The position numbers and the translations under genes are program-made. 64,000 bases of DNA from NCBI GenBank assembly GCA_947499305.1, contig CANMNN010000002.1:1-64000 (forward strand). Reading direction: 5' to 3'. Numbering within the stretch: position 1 is the stretch's first letter; each line of letters opens with the position of its first letter. Below the pieces are notes generated by a model, which was given only the letters and a program-made list of their open reading frames with translations, ran no database searches and had not been told where the DNA came from. This document shows positions 56,355-64,000 of the stretch, in pieces. Source of the stretch: an uncultured Arenicella sp. Its GTDB lineage: Bacteria > Pseudomonadota > Gammaproteobacteria > Arenicellales > Arenicellaceae.

Positions 56355-56460
56355 TGGGTTCGCAATTCAGTAATACACTGGTCGTGGGTTCGGAATTCTA
56401 AAAAAGGCTGGTCAGGTACGGGGCAGCAATACGTAATTCAGAATCATGCTGGTGTACCCA
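56355..56460. repeat. 106-bp unit, copy 2, abutting transposon left end C
   Basis: Partner of 29492-29598: same bounds TGGGT/ACCCA, same order of three AATTCAG...GCTGGT-type motifs, and an identical 25-bp tail just before the transposon terminus (one extra T separates them here). Sequence further left is unrelated in the two copies. Confidence 0.6.
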
Positions 56461-56461
56461 T

Positions 56462-56645
56462 TGTCCAAAAAATGGACATGCGACTAAATAACTAAACACT
56501 AAACTATTATATATCAATAACTTAGAAGGAATAAATCTTTCTAAAATGCAACCAATTCACTAAACATCAGTACTCAGATTCACCATGAAAATGCTTGTAA
56601 CCAAAACACTAAACGACACAACTAACTCGTTGAACTTATCAATCA
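56462..56645 (+). mobile_element. Tn7-like left end C (best preserved)
   Basis: Terminus TGTCC at 56462, the canonical TGT of Tn7-like ends. Cores: GACTAAATAACTAAAC (56482, +20), AACCAATTCACTAAAC (56550, +68), AACCAAAACACTAAAC (56599, +49) and AACTAACTCGTTGAAC (56620, +21). Four sites of a shared AACYAAANNACTAAAC-type consensus define a TnsB-binding array. It faces the tns genes and marks the left edge of that element. Confidence 0.75.
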
Positions 56646-56702
56646 TTATTCGCACTCCCTATAAGTTACACTGGCTTTTGAAAATATGCTTTTTAAGTAA
56701 GT

Positions 56703-57536
56703 ATGACTGATAAATCACCAAATATTGATGTTTGTAAAATAGGTGGCGCAGAATTCGCCTTCGTATATCACAGAAACCCTCGCTCAATAGAGTTTTTCCC
56801 GTTGGTCTGGGAATGTGCCAGAAAACTCAGAGATGATCCTAGGAAAGTATGTTCGAGCATTCTCGTGAGCGCAGACATAACTTGTCGCTTAGATCAAATT
56901 GAATGGGCATACACCACTCCTTTCTATCAATCCAAACTTGTCTTTTACTTCGGTGGTGGCGAGATTCTTTACGTTACTCTGTCAAATCGAAATGTTTTAC
57001 ACAGTGGGAACGATAGATTTATAGCTGATGATCTGAAAACCTATCTTAAGTCGGGGACGTATGGACAAAGAGACGGGGGCCCACGGGATATCACACTTGA
57101 ATGGGTCTTCTATTTTGCTCCTACCCCGTTTAGGAGAAGTAAATATCTGGTTTGTGAGCCACTAGCTTCTGATGGACCGGTAGTGCTACTTGATACAAAA
57201 ACATTTATTCGAGATTGGCGCGAACAGAGTCAACCGGGATCTAAGCTAGCAAATTTAGTACGTCGAAGGTTCGAGTTCCATGAAAAAGGTGGCAATCGCG
57301 ACGACCTTGAATTGATAAATTCGACACGTTCATTATCAAAGAAATGGAGCCTAGTGAGAGAAATGCCTTGCGGAGTTGGTTTTAACTATAGAGGCGAAAT
57401 TGCTTTCTCAAACGGTCGGCATCGAACCGTTAACCTTGCAAATGCTGGATCACCGTACATACCTGTTCAAGTGGCAGTTGATCAAGAAGAAGTGATGCGA
57501 GATCGTTTCGAATGGCCGGGTGTCAATGGACTTTAA
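56703..57536 (+). CDS. GRHRT-motif protein (plasmid fertility-inhibition-factor / ParB-Srx-like)
   Basis: 277 residues. Residues 222-277 carry CGVGFNYRGEIAFSNGRHRT (NGRHRT at 237-242) and ANAGSPYIPVQVAVD, a combination seen in the ParB/sulfiredoxin superfamily and in 'plasmid fertility inhibition factor' proteins. The N-terminal 220 residues are not recognised. Only gene between the transposon left end and tniQ, and convergent with it, so it is cargo. A plausible role is interference with a competing mobile element, which is inference. Confidence 0.6.
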   Translation: MTDKSPNIDVCKIGGAEFAFVYHRNPRSIEFFPLVWECARKLRDDPRKVCSSILVSADITCRLDQIEWAYTTPFYQSKLVFYFGGGEILYVTLSNRNVLHSGNDRFIADDLKTYLKSGTYGQRDGGPRDITLEWVFYFAPTPFRRSKYLVCEPLASDGPVVLLDTKTFIRDWREQSQPGSKLANLVRRRFEFHEKGGNRDDLELINSTRSLSKKWSLVREMPCGVGFNYRGEIAFSNGRHRTVNLANAGSPYIPVQVAVDQEEVMRDRFEWPGVNGL

Positions 57537-57546
57537 ACTTCTCCAA

Positions 57547-58938
57547 CTAGCCTACTATTCTCGGAAAAATCAGCTGCCGAAACTCAGCGTCGGCCTCAAT
57601 ACTCGTATCAAAGAAAGTCTTAGGAATATATAGTTTTCCGGTGTTGTCATTTCTAGTTACAAAGTAAGGAAAGCTGTAACTACCGGACTCTCGAGCTATA
57701 TCTGGATTGAGATTCCCCCAGTCTATTAGAGTCATGCCGTTTGGGATTTCGGCTTGCGCACAGCGGTCTAATTTGTAATACATGATTTTTATTTGAGTCC
57801 AAAGTTCTAACTGATAAAGAATCATTGAAATCTCTTTTGGAAAGGGTAGCAATTTACGATTTTCCTTAATGCCAGTTAATATTCCAGGCTCCGGGGCTAG
57901 GTGGTCGTATTCTCGAATGCTCTGGTAGTAGAATAGCTCTCTGGATCCTTTAAGTTTAGACTTAGATAAAGATAGTGAAATTATCCTATGTGTATTACAA
58001 ACAGGGCAGACGGCAGGGTCTCTATACAATTGGTGCTCACAATGCCCCAATGGGTGATCAAGTTCCTTTGAATTGCGAAGTTCCCGAGACGATACTCGAA
58101 GTACTTCTTTTCTGACTTTGAGAGCAGCTTCACTAAAGAGATCCAAAGTGTCGACAGGGCCAAACAAATCGCATTCCTTTTCATATGAAAATTCTACCTT
58201 TTCCATCGGAAATATCTCTATATTTAGTTCCTGAAGCTCATTGAACTGACTCTTGTCAAATCCAAGCTCTCTAGCAACAAAAGAAGGGTAAGCTTTTGAA
58301 GGGAAGTGATCAGTATTTACGAATCTCGTTTTCCTTAATAAATCGGTATGAACTATATTCTTTTGCAGCGAAGATAAGGGATGACCGAAAAAATCATCAA
58401 GGATCTTGAATCGATCTTGGTATATGCCTGTATCAAACGCACTTCTTTGAGCTAGCGTTTTAAAGTCCATCCGAGGTCCACAATCTTCGCAATTGCGAGC
58501 TTGGATTTGAGAAGCTCCCGCCCACAACCGTTTGCATGTTGGGCATCCGGTTGTAAGAGGGCGCTTATGAACAGGGCAAATATTTAGCCACGAAGCGTTA
58601 AAGTAATTTGAGTGATATCCTATCCTCGCGCATTGGGGACAATTACAAATAAGATTGTCCTTATAGACTTCGGCTGTCAGCTTTGTCTCATTTAGACCTA
58701 GCTTTCTCTCATAGTGGTTTGCTGCCTTAAGAAGGAGACGATCACTTCCGCGTTGACATTCAAACGCAGCTTTTGCTTCAGAGTAACCTCGATCAATTAA
58801 GTCCATGACTAAATCCTGCTCTTTAAACTTAACCACTTTGAAAGAACCCTGGTTTGCTATCCAAATTCTATTGACGAAACCGATATAGCTTTCACCACGT
58901 TTTCTCAGGTTGTGTCCCGTATTCATTTTTATTCTCAA
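57547..58938 (-). CDS. tniQ: TniQ/TnsD-like target-selection protein
   Basis: 463 residues with an N-terminal TniQ domain: ESYIGFVNRIWIANQ, then a zinc-ligand set C100-x2-C103, C121-x2-H124 and C132-x2-C135. A second Cys/His group lies further on (HCEHQLYRDPAVCPVCNTH). The length is in the TnsD range, so it probably recognises a specific attachment site. Its ATG overlaps the tnsC stop by four bases, so it is coupled to the transposase operon. Confidence 0.88.
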   Translation of the reverse strand: MRIKMNTGHNLRKRGESYIGFVNRIWIANQGSFKVVKFKEQDLVMDLIDRGYSEAKAAFECQRGSDRLLLKAANHYERKLGLNETKLTAEVYKDNLICNCPQCARIGYHSNYFNASWLNICPVHKRPLTTGCPTCKRLWAGASQIQARNCEDCGPRMDFKTLAQRSAFDTGIYQDRFKILDDFFGHPLSSLQKNIVHTDLLRKTRFVNTDHFPSKAYPSFVARELGFDKSQFNELQELNIEIFPMEKVEFSYEKECDLFGPVDTLDLFSEAALKVRKEVLRVSSRELRNSKELDHPLGHCEHQLYRDPAVCPVCNTHRIISLSLSKSKLKGSRELFYYQSIREYDHLAPEPGILTGIKENRKLLPFPKEISMILYQLELWTQIKIMYYKLDRCAQAEIPNGMTLIDWGNLNPDIARESGSYSFPYFVTRNDNTGKLYIPKTFFDTSIEADAEFRQLIFPRIVG

Positions 58939-59885
58939 GCGGTTTTTTCTAGAATACAGGGCTCGACTCCTGATGCTTTAATACTCTGGTAAATCATCTC
59001 CTCTAGAGAATCCAGATCTTCTCCATCGTATTTTGGTAGATAATCGGATAGGAGGATTCTGATTGCGCTCACAAAGTACTGCATCGGCCACGAAGACAAC
59101 TTTAGAGGTCGCTTAAAATCATCGTCGAAGACATTCCAAATCTCTGCAGCTATCGACGAGAGTTGCCAATCTGAACCAAGGTTTTTTGAAACGAAGTGTT
59201 GAGTCAAACTCATTGATCCATCTGGCATTTTTGTCAGATCTAATTGCTGTAAGCATTTACGCAGCTGTTTTTTGCTTGTGATCCCTTTAAAGTTATGTCG
59301 ATTAGTAAAAAAGCGTCCACGGATGAGTTCATTCCTTTTCTTTTTGATTAACCCGAGAAGCGAAAGTGATGCTTCGTAATTCCCTACAAAAACAATGCAA
59401 ATATTAAATTTAGCTTCTCTTAATTGATCATAGACCTCTGCAAAGACTTCGATCTGAGGCAAGGTCAGGCGGTGCATTTCATCAACGAAAAGGACAACTT
59501 GCCTCGTACTATTTAAAGCCGCTAGTTCAGAGAACCGATGTAATACCAGACTGGACATTTCGTCTGATGTCGCCGACCTTTTTGTTATGATCCCAAGAGA
59601 TTTACAGAGCTCACGAAAAACTGTTGCTACCGTATTTCGATCTCGTCTGGGCATAGTAATGCGGTGTGAATGAACTTTTTCGCCGAGCCTATTTACTAGC
59701 AAGTCCGTTATGATTTCTATCGCTCTTGTTTTTCCAGTCCTAAAAGGTCCAAGAACAAAGCCACCGGTAGCGCCATTATAAATCCAGGACAATATTATGT
59801 TCTTTAAAGTTGTAATCGCAGGTGTTTCGATAGAGAAGCTTGCCGGGTCATAAATGGGATTCGTTGTTGTATTTGCACTGTTCAT
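58935..59885 (-). CDS. tnsC: TnsC-like AAA+ transposition regulator
   Basis: 316 residues: Walker A GPFRTGKT (46-53), Walker B VVLFVDEMHRL (D135-E136), and sensor-like VFVGNYEASLSLL. TnsC forms ATP-dependent filaments linking the target protein TniQ/TnsD to the TnsAB transposase. It is much shorter than Tn7 TnsC (about 555 residues) and closer to TnsC of Tn6677-type and TniB proteins. Gap of 11 bp after tnsB. Confidence 0.92.
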   Translation of the reverse strand: MNSANTTTNPIYDPASFSIETPAITTLKNIILSWIYNGATGGFVLGPFRTGKTRAIEIITDLLVNRLGEKVHSHRITMPRRDRNTVATVFRELCKSLGIITKRSATSDEMSSLVLHRFSELAALNSTRQVVLFVDEMHRLTLPQIEVFAEVYDQLREAKFNICIVFVGNYEASLSLLGLIKKKRNELIRGRFFTNRHNFKGITSKKQLRKCLQQLDLTKMPDGSMSLTQHFVSKNLGSDWQLSSIAAEIWNVFDDDFKRPLKLSSWPMQYFVSAIRILLSDYLPKYDGEDLDSLEEMIYQSIKASGVEPCILEKTA

Positions 59886-59896
59886 TTTATACCTCG

Positions 59897-61750
59897 TTAA
59901 TTTTTAACAATTGATGGAGTCCAAACTTTGACTTTGGGCGTTCTTTTTTTACTCAACTTTTTCGATTTAACTGATTTAGAACGAGCTGGGTTAATTTTCT
60001 GTTTTCCGTCAAGGGGGCATTGGCGTTCCCGCAAAAGCCTTACCTTCTCGGTGACAATACGAGGAGTAGCAGGTAGCGTTTCTAAATAGTCGAAGTAGTC
60101 ATCGGCTGTTTTGATAGCTAAATCTTTATACTTGGTCGTATATTTACTTATTTGTTTTCGTGTCCTCAGGCTTAACTGAGATCCTTGTCTCGATTTTTGG
60201 CAATACAGGGTTCCTAGGTACTTTCCACCCAGTGTGTATGCCTCAACCGTTCTAATATCTGAGATATCGATTTTTATCGAAATTTGCTTACTCACTAGAT
60301 CTGGGTCACATATACATCTTCCTTTATATTTAAGAGTTGAATAGTTAATATGCGGTCTCGCGCCGTCTTTTATATTTTGGCGAACCGTTACTACCTCTGT
60401 GTCCAACATGGCACAGACTCGACTTTCCGCATATTCAAAGTCGATCGGCAATGGGTGTTTCTCAGCTTCTTGACGAAGAACCTCGAGAGGTGAAAATCCG
60501 TTGAGTCGCTCGTGAGGTTTTGCGTTGTAGGTAGCGAAAAACTTATCTAACAGTTCCTCCAAGTGATCGATATTTAGTATTGGCGGTGTTTTATAGTTTT
60601 TTAACGTTTCTTTAATCGGATCTGTCGGGGATGAGCCGGTGGTCGATTCAAAACGGTGGGTCAATTCATTGAGAATTTTGAATAGACCTTCTACCCACAA
60701 ACGGTCCGTCGGTTGTTTTATGCGACCAGGATTTAGAGTCGCTCCTGATCTAAAACAAATAATTCTACGCAGGCGATTTGCATGATGCGACATAGCATTA
60801 TCAAGTTTGATAACGCCCAATGCGATATTTTGATAGATCTCGTTTACTGCTGTAGGAAATGCCGCGCAAGGTGGGTAAGGTTCCTTTTCATGAACTAGCT
60901 TTTTTGGCTTCCAAGGCTTTCGTAGTTTATCAAAAAGATATAGCAAATCTTCATGACTGGGTGTATCAGCACAACACAAATGATATTGAATTACAGCATT
61001 GGATTTAGGCTCTACTGCAACGGCAATCGATATTCTACTCAGTCGTTGAGCGATATAGGCTCCGTCGATAATAAAGTCGTGTGAAACACCAAGATCCATT
61101 TTTTGTTCGTCAATCTCTATTTGCTCATAAACTCTACGCTCCTCATCTCTAATTAGACCAATATCCCATTGTGGCCTTGGCATTGACAACTCTCTAACCC
61201 AGCGATCGTAGTGACGACAAAAAGAGACGTAGCCTCTGCGAACACTCAGAAACGGAAAACAGTTATCACTCCCAATTTCTTCTTCTAGTCTGTTGAGCAA
61301 ATAGCGATGAGCTCTGGACTTTGTCATATTCTCAGCGCCTTTTTTGCGCTGAATATGATCATAGATTTTAACAAGTAAGGAATTTACGCTGCTAGGATAT
61401 CGCTTAAACGTTGCAACCCACATTCCTTGGTCGCTATCTGATTCTTCTTTACGCTCATATTTCTTTAATCTTTTCCCTGGAATCAGTCCTTCAATAAGAG
61501 GCATCACTCCGTATTCGTCTGGAGTTGTACACCTTTTTAAAGTCTGCGAGATCAAGCCTTTTGATAATCCATACTTACTCGAAATCTGTGAGTAGGGCAT
61601 GCCTGACAAGACATCTTTCATCACACGAACATTTCGAAGAAATATCTTGTCCTTTGATGGTTTAAGTTTTTTTCTAACAGCAGAAACTGATCCCCAAGCG
61701 CCGAATTCAGACAATTGGGGATGGTCTTTCAGTATCCGTGGAACATTCAT
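59897..61750 (-). CDS. tnsB: TnsB-like DDE transposase (Mu/integrase fold)
   Basis: 617 residues: N-terminal helix-turn-helix segments (MPYSQISSKYGLSKGLISQTL), then the rve catalytic core with D214 (EIDEQKMDL), D317 (IKLDNAMSHH) and E354 (LWVEGLFK), a DDE triad in the Mu/TniA/TnsB order, and NGFSPLEVL in the C-terminal Mu-type beta-barrel region. It binds the repeated end sites and performs 3' strand cleavage and transfer. Its ATG overlaps the tnsA stop by four bases. Confidence 0.93.
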   Translation of the reverse strand: MNVPRILKDHPQLSEFGAWGSVSAVRKKLKPSKDKIFLRNVRVMKDVLSGMPYSQISSKYGLSKGLISQTLKRCTTPDEYGVMPLIEGLIPGKRLKKYERKEESDSDQGMWVATFKRYPSSVNSLLVKIYDHIQRKKGAENMTKSRAHRYLLNRLEEEIGSDNCFPFLSVRRGYVSFCRHYDRWVRELSMPRPQWDIGLIRDEERRVYEQIEIDEQKMDLGVSHDFIIDGAYIAQRLSRISIAVAVEPKSNAVIQYHLCCADTPSHEDLLYLFDKLRKPWKPKKLVHEKEPYPPCAAFPTAVNEIYQNIALGVIKLDNAMSHHANRLRRIICFRSGATLNPGRIKQPTDRLWVEGLFKILNELTHRFESTTGSSPTDPIKETLKNYKTPPILNIDHLEELLDKFFATYNAKPHERLNGFSPLEVLRQEAEKHPLPIDFEYAESRVCAMLDTEVVTVRQNIKDGARPHINYSTLKYKGRCICDPDLVSKQISIKIDISDIRTVEAYTLGGKYLGTLYCQKSRQGSQLSLRTRKQISKYTTKYKDLAIKTADDYFDYLETLPATPRIVTEKVRLLRERQCPLDGKQKINPARSKSVKSKKLSKKRTPKVKVWTPSIVKN

Positions 61751-62415
61751 GGTCTAAGACCTACTGTCGAATCGAAAGAAATGGGTTGATCGCTAAGATT
61801 CATTATGATTTCACCTCTATGCACCAACCGCCAAAGTGCTATCTCTCTGAGTCTCATCTCCAAACGATTGTCGATAGATACAATGTCTGAATAATGGCAA
61901 CGATCATGAACTAATAGCATCCTACCTATTTGTTCTTCTTCCTGTATAGTGATCAAATTCTTACTTCCGTTTAGTACGCGAGAAATATAAATCGCATTTC
62001 TCGATAATAATGCGTGTTCGCGAATCTCTTCATTATCGACAATCTGAAACGTGAAATTCTCATCGCGCGCTTTTGCTTCCATGGCTGCCCTGTATTTCGC
62101 TTCAAACTTCTCAATGTTCTTATGAGGTTTAACCTCAATAATGAGGCGACTGCCATCTGTTCTCAGGACAAAAAAGTCTGGTATGTATCGGTTACCATGA
62201 ACCCCGTACTGTGTAGGTTGTGGCGTGAAGCGCTCGACATTAAAGTCAAGCTCTAATTTAGCTGCGTAATACCATTCCTCGAGAGAATGATAACTCCATC
62301 TACTCTCATGGCATTTTGAAAATACATGCTGGAAGTTGTTGGCTACTTTTCGGATTTTGTAATCGTTAGGCACGCGGTCTGGTTCTTGACCATAGCGATC
62401 GATGTAAATACTCAC
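61747..62415 (-). CDS. tnsA: TnsA-like endonuclease
   Basis: 222 residues with the restriction-endonuclease core of TnsA: E46 (HSLEEWYY), P79-D80 (YIPDFFV) and E94-x-K96 (LIIEVKP), then a C-terminal winged-helix-like region that contacts TnsC. It makes the 5' strand cuts so that the element excises fully, as in Tn7 cut-and-paste movement. First gene of the tns operon, 170 bp from a dyad operator. Confidence 0.92.
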   Translation of the reverse strand: MSIYIDRYGQEPDRVPNDYKIRKVANNFQHVFSKCHESRWSYHSLEEWYYAAKLELDFNVERFTPQPTQYGVHGNRYIPDFFVLRTDGSRLIIEVKPHKNIEKFEAKYRAAMEAKARDENFTFQIVDNEEIREHALLSRNAIYISRVLNGSKNLITIQEEEQIGRMLLVHDRCHYSDIVSIDNRLEMRLREIALWRLVHRGEIIMNLSDQPISFDSTVGLRP

Positions 62416-62585
62416 TTTCTAAACCTCGTTAAATATTCTTGATTGGCAGCAATAGACTTTTAACTAAAAAATAGGTCTCAATAGTCCAATTCCGATTTTG
62501 ATTTAGTCTCTATTTCTGAACATCTCTTCGTTTTCTTATTAGTTTTGAGGTTTTTATACCTATGCTCACCAGCTTCAGCGAACAC

Positions 62586-62610
62586 AAAAGTGTACGGACC
62601 GTGCACTTTT
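62586..62610. promoter_or_regulatory. 25-bp dyad operator between divergent tnsA and an unknown gene
   Basis: AAAAGTGTACGG and CCGTGCACTTTT flank a central A: two 12-bp half-sites with a single mismatch. It lies 41 bp before the ATG of the rightward gene and 171 bp before tnsA. A dyad of this size and symmetry in a divergent promoter region is a likely repressor operator. Confidence 0.6.
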
Positions 62611-62650
62611 TGGTATCTTGATAACACACACACACGCAGCGGCAAGACAA

Positions 62651-63448
62651 ATGATTAATAGACTTGGGACTGGTATGCCTCTGTCATCGATAGATGTAAG
62701 ACAAATACTGGGGGAGTCCTCTGAGGCTCACCTAGCAAGAATGAAAAAGCGTCTGAAAGCAGGAGAGACAACTGCGGGCAATAGCAATGTATCGCCGCTT
62801 GCGCGACGTACATTCGAAATACTCAAAGCTATCGAGGGCTCTCTACCTTCAAAGAAAAAGTTCTCAGATGGTGACCTAACTGCCCTAAAGGTGATTTGGG
62901 ATCTAGCTGATAGAAGCCATGACACTTTAAAAAAATTTGAGGAATCTAGAAGTGACTTTTCTGAGCTATTCAGAGTTTGCAACCAGATTGATAATGAGTC
63001 TGACATAATGAATTGGTATATTTATCGAAACTCCAAGACTTTCGAAGTTACCTTAGTCAAAAATGAGCCCAAGGAGCGAATAGTAGCTAAAGCTAAGAAC
63101 GTAGAATTGCGACTAAGAAGGCTCAAGAATCAGCGGGAAGGTTTACTACTGAAGCTAAGAGCTGGGATGGTTCCTGACTCCGAAAATGGCACACTTACAG
63201 AACTCGAAAAAATCAAAATTGAGATGGAGATAAATGTACTTTACGAGTCAATTTTGGATTTAGAGCATCAGGTTTTAAATAGTGATCATGAATCATTATC
63301 ATCAGATCGATTATTGAGCCAACCTAGTTACAACGGATTCCAACTCAAGACGTCAATCAAAGAAGTTTTGTCACTCCGGCGAAAGCTAAATAATACTCAC
63401 GGTAAAATTGATGAAAAATGGGGGGCGGGAAATCTAAAGTCTGTTTGA
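62651..63448 (+). CDS. Hypothetical coiled-coil protein divergent from tnsA
   Basis: 265 residues from ATG 62651 (a TTG at 62618 adds 11). The N-terminal part has a helix-turn-helix-like start (SIDVRQILGESSEAHLARMKKRL), the middle is helical (ADRSHDTLKKFEESRSDFSELF), and the rest is a likely coiled coil (RLRRLKNQREGLLLKLRAG, KIKIEMEINVLYESILDLEHQVL). No known family recognised. Its divergent placement next to the dyad makes a regulator or a DNA-bridging accessory factor of the transposon possible, but unproven. Confidence 0.6.
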   Translation: MINRLGTGMPLSSIDVRQILGESSEAHLARMKKRLKAGETTAGNSNVSPLARRTFEILKAIEGSLPSKKKFSDGDLTALKVIWDLADRSHDTLKKFEESRSDFSELFRVCNQIDNESDIMNWYIYRNSKTFEVTLVKNEPKERIVAKAKNVELRLRRLKNQREGLLLKLRAGMVPDSENGTLTELEKIKIEMEINVLYESILDLEHQVLNSDHESLSSDRLLSQPSYNGFQLKTSIKEVLSLRRKLNNTHGKIDEKWGAGNLKSV

Positions 63449-63781
63449 TAAAACTAATGTGAAATAATGCGTTTCAAAAATTGAAGCAGAGTGCAGAAAC
63501 CGAGCATATCACTCTAGAATTTGGAATCGATACAGCTATGCGAACTCTCTTAGTTTATTGATGATGTTCCTATATCAGATGCCCAAGAACCATAATAGGG
63601 TGATAAATTTACCAATATATTTATTTGGACAAAAAGATATTCGGTAAATCGTTCTCAAATGCGATTTCATAAGTACCATTAGCTCGAATTTGTCAAAAAA
63701 CTTCGCTCAAGTAAAATGAAGATGAGGTTTCACGAGAGAACTCATTGGTTTGAATTGTTATTTTTGAAAGTTGAACTCAAA
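63449..63781. other. Gene-free stretch at the right of the window
   Basis: About 330 bp of AT-rich sequence between two tail-to-tail genes. No TnsB-like site array and no credible gene are seen here. Confidence 0.4.
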
Positions 63782-64000
63782 CTATAAAGCTCCCAAAATA
63801 ATTCTCTTGAGGTATACCTGAACTCGAATCATACCTTCTTCAGAGTCATTGGAAATGACTTCAAGAGGGCTTTGTCCGTCAAAATCTATAAGGGGAGATT
63901 TAAAATATGAAATCCAATTCTTATCAGGATATAGGGTTTGAATATCCTTTTTTATAGCTTTGAGCGTAACAAGCCTTGCGATAGCTACGTCATTAAGGAG
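63782..64000 (-). CDS. Partial gene entering from the right edge; unknown (possible MbcA/ParS-like tail)
   Basis: The minus strand is open from the window edge to a TAG at 63782-63784, giving the last 72 residues: LNDVAIARLVTLKAIKKDIQ, DKNWISYFKSPLIDFDGQSP, LEVISNDSEEGMIRVQVYLK, RIILGAL. The 'DFDGQSPLEVI' with a following amphipathic helix recalls the toxin-binding domain of Xre/MbcA/ParS antitoxins, but the match is loose. The start is outside the window. Confidence 0.5.
   Translation of the reverse strand, partial: LLNDVAIARLVTLKAIKKDIQTLYPDKNWISYFKSPLIDFDGQSPLEVISNDSEEGMIRVQVYLKRIILGAL

Larger units (their letters stand above)
56462..64000. mobile_element. Tn7-like transposon with tnsA-tnsB-tnsC-tniQ (right end not seen)
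   Basis: Left end at 56462, then a GRHRT-motif gene, then tniQ, tnsC, tnsB and tnsA on the minus strand. Tn7 order places tnsA next to the right end; no inverted site array is visible between 62416 and the window edge, so either the right end is diverged or the element continues to the right with more cargo. The span given is the minimum inside the window. Confidence 0.65.

Noticed and set aside
57547-62415. CRISPR-associated transposon (CAST) interpretation of the tns module
   Set aside because: No cas gene, CRISPR repeat or crRNA-like sequence anywhere in the window, and TniQ is of TnsD-like length; can only be revisited with sequence beyond the right edge.
62621-62634. AC dinucleotide run (ACACACACACAC)
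   Set aside because: Too short to call a meaningful microsatellite; noted only because it lies in the possible N-terminal extension of the 62651 gene.

Overview
The window looks like chromosome of a marine-type gammaproteobacterium. This is inferred from TamA/TamB, the RimK trio, a YbiT-type ABC-F protein, a ZntB-type transporter and a phosphate-porin remnant; base composition looks moderate. No rRNA, complete tRNA or CRISPR array was found.

Left part (1-29,150) is mostly housekeeping. It opens with a glycan or protein-modification cluster (a truncated GT9-like gene, two FkbM methyltransferases, a TPR plus GT-A-like protein). Next come a periplasmic thioredoxin-like protein, an MscS + ZntB pair, tamA-tamB, a large MscS-like protein, MgtC with a DUF2391-like partner, a CPA-type antiporter with an RCK-like tail, a Sel1-repeat protein and a dead histidine kinase. 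The rest is the rimK / aspartoacylase-like / retropepsin-like operon, an orphan contractile-tail sheath + tube pair, a serine hydrolase and a ybiT-like gene.

Right part (29,490-64,000) is accessory DNA built around a Tn7-like transposon family. Three transposon left ends can be read (29,599; 35,973; 56,462). They have identical internal geometry: 20 bp from terminus to first TnsB-like site core, then 68 bp to the second. A right end abuts the second left end at 35,972/35,973. The first unit (29,599-35,974) carries a 1560-residue protein with three seven-bladed Asp-box-like propellers plus two small genes, and no transposase. The second begins at 35,973, is hit by an IS200-type element, and carries a seven-gene locus (36,782-55,564): a degenerate sensor kinase, a response regulator, a CapC/PgsC-like membrane protein with a large periplasmic domain, an anchored periplasmic protein, a poly-gamma-glutamate hydrolase-like protein, a 1697-residue outer-membrane barrel protein and a CapB/PgsB-like Mur-ligase-family synthetase. 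I read this as an envelope-spanning poly-gamma-glutamate-like polymer synthesis and export system of Gram-negative design, and the best candidate for an undescribed system here. The locus ends directly on a porin remnant. The third left end (56,462) introduces the module tnsA-tnsB-tnsC-tniQ (transcribed leftward), a GRHRT-motif gene and, beyond tnsA, further unknown genes running off the window.

How it fits together: the transposon family is probably the vehicle, and the polymer locus and propeller protein are cell-surface cargo. All functional assignments rest on motif reading without database searches.
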